From the NCBI GenBank assembly GCA_022771185.1, contig JALFCJ010000183.1:1-8713 (forward strand): DNA of 8,713 nt. Direction: 5' to 3'. The translations under genes and the position numbers were made by a program. This DNA is from Spirochaetales bacterium (GTDB lineage: Bacteria > Spirochaetota > Spirochaetia > Sphaerochaetales > Sphaerochaetaceae). Positions 5,978-8,713 of this stretch are shown piece after piece (position 1 is the stretch's first letter; each line of letters begins with the position of its first letter). A model generated the notes under the pieces. It did no database searches. It had not been told where the DNA came from and saw nothing but the letters and a program-made list of their open reading frames with translations.

Positions 5978-7609
5978 ATGGAAAAGAACACAATAACCTT
6001 CAATGGTATGCAGACTGATACTTTTATTGAAAAGTCATCTGCAAGAATCGTCTACTTGTTAGGTAAACAAAGAAAGCTTGGTTACCACGACAATCCTCCT
6101 GTTGCAGCAGTAGTAAACGGGGAGTTAAAGTCTCTCCAGACAGAGATTCCTGAGAACGCTGTAATAGACTTAGTCTATCTGGATTCAAAAGAGGGGCGGA
6201 CGGCTTATAGAAAGACCCTATGTTTCCTTCTCTCCTATGCATCCACTGTCGTATATCCTGATAGGACATTACTTGTGGGGCACTCTCTCGGAGACGGATA
6301 TTACTTCTCATACAAAAACAAAGAAAAACCGGATATAGATAAACTGAAGAAAGTCATGGAGAAAGCCATCGAAGACGATATGATCGTAGATATCGAGACT
6401 CTCTCCGCTTCCCAGTCTCTTACATATGTAGAGAAAATGAGACTTAAAGACACCGAAAAACTCTTGAAGACAAGAAATGACGGAGCATATACATTCAATA
6501 GAATAGGAAGCGCCCTTTCTGTCAGTTACGAGCCGCTTCTACCGTCCCTGAAGCTTCTGGAAGTCTGGGATATCATGGAGTATGGAGGAGGAATCCTACT
6601 CAGATACCCTCAATCCAGGGACAAGGGAAAAATACAGCCATTCCAAGATAATCCTCTTTTATTCAAAGTCTTTGAAGAGACCAAAGAGAAATCAAAGATT
6701 CTTGATGTAGATAGCCTTGGTGCCTTGAATATGAAGGTAACGGAAGGAAAGATTGATGAAGTCATAGTCCTCTCTGAAACTCTCCAACGTCGTCGTTTCA
6801 GTAAAGCCGCAGAAGAGATAAAGAAGAGAGGCGGTGTTAAAGTAGCCTTCGTCTCAGGTCCTGCCTGCTCGGGAAAGAAGAGCTCTGGGATCAAATTATG
6901 TGCAGAACTTAAGATTCTGGGTTATACACCGATAATGTTCAGCCTTGACGACTACAGGACAGGGCAAAAAGGTGTAAGCCTGGAAAGCCTGGATATAGAA
7001 CTTCTGAGACATCATGTTTCAGATTTGCTATCTGGAAAAGAAGTAGAGCTTAATGGTCTCAGCCAATATGATGCAAAGAGATTATTTAGAGTCAACAAAG
7101 CCAAGATGGATGAAAAGACTATACTTGTCGTAGAGGGTGTTCAGACTCTTAACGAGAAGCTGCTTCCATCATTAAACGACGATGAGACATTCAGAGTCTT
7201 TGTCTCGGCTTTGACCCAGCCATGTATCGACACAATGAGCGGTATCTCAACCCGTGACAATAGATTATTGAGACGAATAGTAAAAGAGTGCAGGACAAAA
7301 GGTGTTTCCGTCTCCTCGGTAATTGAGAGTTGGGAAGGAATAGAGGAAGAAGAAAAGAGCCAGCTTTTTCCATATCAGAACAATGCAGACATCATGATAA
7401 ACAGCGCCCTGGAATATGAACTGGGAGTTCTCTCCACTTACGCCATGCCTCTATTACGTTCCATTAAGCCGGAGGAAGGCAAAGCCTACACTACAGCAAG
7501 AAGGCTTATGGCATTCTTGGATCTTGTTTATCCGATTCCATCGGAAAAAGTACCAAGTGACTCAATCTTGAGAGAGTTCATTGGTGGCAGCGTCTATAAC
7601 CTTACCTAA
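5978..7609 (+). CDS. TGS / SAD-like / uridine-kinase fusion protein with a degenerate P-loop
   Basis: A 543-aa protein with the order of the spirochaete/Thermotoga-type nucleoside kinase fusion. A TGS-like domain spans about 1-70. A region resembling the second additional domain of threonyl-tRNA synthetase (SAD-like) spans about 77-235 (YRKTLCFLLSYA; GHSLGDGYYF at 101-110), without HxxxH zinc ligands. The C-terminal uridine kinase/phosphoribulokinase-like domain spans about 285-543: P-loop GPACSGKK at 294-301, SLDDY at 322-326, VVEGVQTLN at 384-392, TRDNRLLRRIV at 425-435, FPYQNNADIMINSALEYEL at 464-482 and REFIGGS at 532-538. Two oddities bear on function: Lys301 replaces the Mg-binding Thr/Ser, and the stretch between DDY and LDIELL appears shorter by roughly a dozen residues, losing the usual DFE region. 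Nucleoside phosphorylation is thus doubtful. It is transcribed alone, ending at the terminator at 7631. Confidence 0.82.
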   Translation: MEKNTITFNGMQTDTFIEKSSARIVYLLGKQRKLGYHDNPPVAAVVNGELKSLQTEIPENAVIDLVYLDSKEGRTAYRKTLCFLLSYASTVVYPDRTLLVGHSLGDGYYFSYKNKEKPDIDKLKKVMEKAIEDDMIVDIETLSASQSLTYVEKMRLKDTEKLLKTRNDGAYTFNRIGSALSVSYEPLLPSLKLLEVWDIMEYGGGILLRYPQSRDKGKIQPFQDNPLLFKVFEETKEKSKILDVDSLGALNMKVTEGKIDEVIVLSETLQRRRFSKAAEEIKKRGGVKVAFVSGPACSGKKSSGIKLCAELKILGYTPIMFSLDDYRTGQKGVSLESLDIELLRHHVSDLLSGKEVELNGLSQYDAKRLFRVNKAKMDEKTILVVEGVQTLNEKLLPSLNDDETFRVFVSALTQPCIDTMSGISTRDNRLLRRIVKECRTKGVSVSSVIESWEGIEEEEKSQLFPYQNNADIMINSALEYELGVLSTYAMPLLRSIKPEEGKAYTTARRLMAFLDLVYPIPSEKVPSDSILREFIGGSVYNLT

Positions 7610-7925
7610 GAGCTGTCTTATCATCTAAGGCCCCGCATTCAAGAATAATGTCGGGGTTCTTTTTTATCATATCCAACAGCCTTAAGGCAGAGCCCCCTAT
7701 TTCGTTTGTTCCTGCCTCCCAAGCCTCCACGGTCTTGGGTGAAACATTCATTACAGAAGCAAAGACTGAAACAGAGAGCGATAGTTTATCCCTTAGTTTT
7801 TTAATCTCTGTTGCACTCATACTCTCTGGCTCCACCGGAACCAGATACTTGTTTCTTTTAGTAATGACGCCCTTTTTTTTAGGGAAAAGAGCGTCTTTTA
7901 TCGTATCTTTATAGTATGTACTCAA
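7602..7925 (-). CDS. HigA/NadS-like XRE transcriptional regulator (orphan antitoxin-type HTH)
   Basis: A 107-aa protein whose residues 36-92 match the helix-turn-helix of HigA-2/NadS/YiaG-like regulators: SATEIKKLRDKLSLSVSVFA, then MNVSPKTVEAWEAGTNEIGGSALRLLDMI. The recognition helix is SPKTVEAWE (62-70). The usual Gln starting helix 2 (LSQ) is Val52 here. Such proteins are often antitoxins that repress their own operon, but no RelE/HigB-type toxin lies beside it. Instead it is the last gene of the nifS-nifU operon. Its probable TTG start (7925) overlaps the nifU TGA as TTGA, with AAGG about 5 bases upstream. A role in regulating this operon is inference only; it has one Cys, so it is not itself an Fe-S sensor like IscR. 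Its 3' end overlaps the kinase gene by 8 nt and contains that gene's terminator. An A8 run occurs at codons 16-18. Confidence 0.8.
   Translation of the reverse strand: MSTYYKDTIKDALFPKKKGVITKRNKYLVPVEPESMSATEIKKLRDKLSLSVSVFASVMNVSPKTVEAWEAGTNEIGGSALRLLDMIKKNPDIILECGALDDKTALR
7631..7665 (+). terminator. Intrinsic terminator of the uridine-kinase-like gene
   Basis: CCCCGCATT (7631-7639), a 7-base loop, then AATG-T-CGGGG (7647-7656) form a nine-pair stem with a single bulged T, followed by TTCTTTTTT. It starts 22 bases after the kinase TAA at 7609. On the minus strand there is no T run after the hairpin, so it acts only on plus-strand transcription. It lies wholly inside the coding sequence of the convergent XRE gene. 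Confidence 0.75.
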
Positions 7926-8539
7926 TTTGCCTTACCTAAGATGTGCATGGCTTCTTCAATAGCTTCCTTAAGCTTAGCCTTACACTTTCCACATCCAGTT
8001 CCTGCTCCTGTAAGAGCTGCAAGGTCTTCGATATTTTTTACCTTGTCTTCTCTTACAAGGCTCTCAATCATCTGGTCTGTAACGTTCTTACACTCGCAGA
8101 TTATTACAGCTGAGTTAGCTTTATATGGGTTAGGAAGATTATTCTTCTCCAAGTAATCGTCAACAGCAGCCCTTAAAGCCTTGTCTCCGAGAACAGAGCA
8201 ATGGAACTTATGCTCCGGAAGTCCTCCAAGCTTATCCATAATAGCCTTAGGTGTAAGCTTATAAGCCTCCTCCAGCGTCATACCTATAGCCATCTCACTC
8301 ATCATAGAGGTAGAGGCGATGGCAGAGGCACATCCATATGTAAGCCATCTAAGATCGCTGATCTTTCCATCTTTTACCTTGATGCCTACTCTCATTTGGT
8401 CTCCGCAAGCCAATGAGCCTACTTCGCCTACTCCGTCAGCCTCGAAATCCTCACCTTCTTTCCAAAGGTTTCTTGGATTCATAAAGTGGTCTTTCACCAC
8501 GTCTGTATATACCCACTGGGCCATAAAACTTTGTGCCAT
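7922..8539 (-). CDS. nifU: NifU-type Fe-S cluster assembly scaffold (IscU-like domain plus [2Fe-2S] BFD-like domain)
   Basis: A 205-aa scaffold on which NifS-derived sulfur and iron are built into Fe-S clusters for transfer to apoproteins. The N-terminal IscU-like domain (about 8-132) has its three ligand cysteines: C45 in LACGDQM (with conserved D47), C70 in YGCASAIAS and C114 in KFHCSVLGD. A BFD-like [2Fe-2S] domain follows (about 144-200), with C148-x-C150, 32 residues, then C183-x2-C186, matching NifU's permanent cluster. The C-terminal Nfu domain of diazotroph NifU is absent, as in the shorter NifUs of non-diazotrophic anaerobes. The ATG at 8539 has AAGGAA seven bases upstream; Met6 has no SD. 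It starts 3 nt after the nifS stop and overlaps the XRE gene by 4 nt. This is probably the housekeeping Fe-S system. Confidence 0.93.
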   Translation of the reverse strand: MAQSFMAQWVYTDVVKDHFMNPRNLWKEGEDFEADGVGEVGSLACGDQMRVGIKVKDGKISDLRWLTYGCASAIASTSMMSEMAIGMTLEEAYKLTPKAIMDKLGGLPEHKFHCSVLGDKALRAAVDDYLEKNNLPNPYKANSAVIICECKNVTDQMIESLVREDKVKNIEDLAALTGAGTGCGKCKAKLKEAIEEAMHILGKAN

Positions 8540-8542
8540 ATT

Positions 8543-8713
8543 TTACTTCCTTGTGCTCATTTCTCTTATTTTCTTAATAATCGGAGGAAGCTTCTCCAAA
8601 GTATAATCCACATCTTCATCCGTGTTATACCTTCCAAGAGAGAATCTGATGGAACCATGAGCCAATTCCACATCCACTCCTGCAGCAAGAAGTACATAGC
8701 TAGGTTCCAAGGA
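8543..8713 (-). CDS. nifS: Cysteine desulfurase NifS, C-terminal 56 residues (partial)
   Basis: The minus-strand frame from the window edge to the TAA at 8545..8543 encodes SLEPSYVLLAAG, then AHGSIRFSLGRYNTDEDVDY and a C-terminal helix ending in KKIREMSTRK. This is the conserved end of the PLP-dependent NifS/IscS cysteine desulfurases; the SLEPS motif normally lies just after the active-site Cys loop, so the Cys and the PLP lysine are outside the window. The enzyme strips sulfur from cysteine and passes it to the scaffold NifU, encoded 3 bases downstream, so the two are surely co-transcribed. The promoter of this operon lies beyond the right edge. Confidence 0.92.
   Translation of the reverse strand, partial: SLEPSYVLLAAGVDVELAHGSIRFSLGRYNTDEDVDYTLEKLPPIIKKIREMSTRK

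Noticed and set aside
7602..7925. Complete toxin-antitoxin module
   Set aside because: Only the antitoxin-like HTH is present; the flanking genes are nifU and the kinase fusion, and no small toxin frame is seen.
1..8713. CRISPR array, insertion sequence, phage, tRNA or rRNA genes
   Set aside because: No repeated spacer-repeat unit, terminal inverted repeats, transposase or integrase motifs, tRNA cloverleaf or rRNA sequence was seen on either strand.

Overview
This window looks like a chromosomal segment of an anaerobic, low-to-moderate GC bacterium. My best guess is a host-associated spirochaete of the Treponema/Sphaerochaeta type. This is inferred from gene types rather than any marker gene: a two-domain Nif-type scaffold NifU next to NifS, a TGS/SAD-like/uridine-kinase fusion, a 6-TM YihY protein with a C-terminal winged helix, and an aldehyde:ferredoxin oxidoreductase (AOR) homologue. 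Arg is mostly AGA, and TTG starts that overlap the upstream stop are likely. There is no phage, IS, CRISPR, tRNA or rRNA signal.

Layout, left to right. (1) Positions 1-58, minus: the first codons of an unidentified gene leaving the window, preceded by a 145-bp gap with its own Shine-Dalgarno (SD) sequence and a candidate promoter. (2) Positions 204-3748, minus: a tight four-gene operon transcribed right to left, comprising an alpha/beta hydrolase (lysophospholipase/monoacylglycerol-lipase type), YihY split by one in-frame TAG, a 149-aa unknown protein, and a Gfo/Idh/MocA-fold protein. Every junction overlaps. (3) Positions 3852-4352, plus: a canonical YfcE/MJ0936-type metallophosphoesterase. 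(4) Positions 4211-5884, minus: a divergent AOR-family protein whose 3' end runs 142 nt antisense into the phosphoesterase gene. (5) Positions 5978-7609, plus: the TGS/SAD-like/uridine-kinase fusion, ending at an intrinsic terminator inside the next gene. (6) Positions 7602-8713, minus: nifS (3' end only), nifU and a small HigA/NadS-like XRE regulator, read as one operon for Fe-S cluster assembly.

The most notable theme is erosion or repurposing of enzymes. The Gfo/Idh/MocA protein has Thr where the family has the catalytic Lys of EKP. The uridine kinase has GKK instead of GK[ST] in its P-loop and lacks the segment after its DDY motif. The AOR homologue keeps the CxxCxxxC cluster motif but has altered both pterin-binding DxxGL[DC] motifs. 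YihY carries a nonsense codon. A second theme is start architecture: three single genes (phosphoesterase, AOR, kinase) each have a -10-like hexamer exactly 6 nt before the likely ATG and no properly spaced SD, suggesting leaderless mRNAs. All functional calls rest on reading motifs by eye; no database search was possible.
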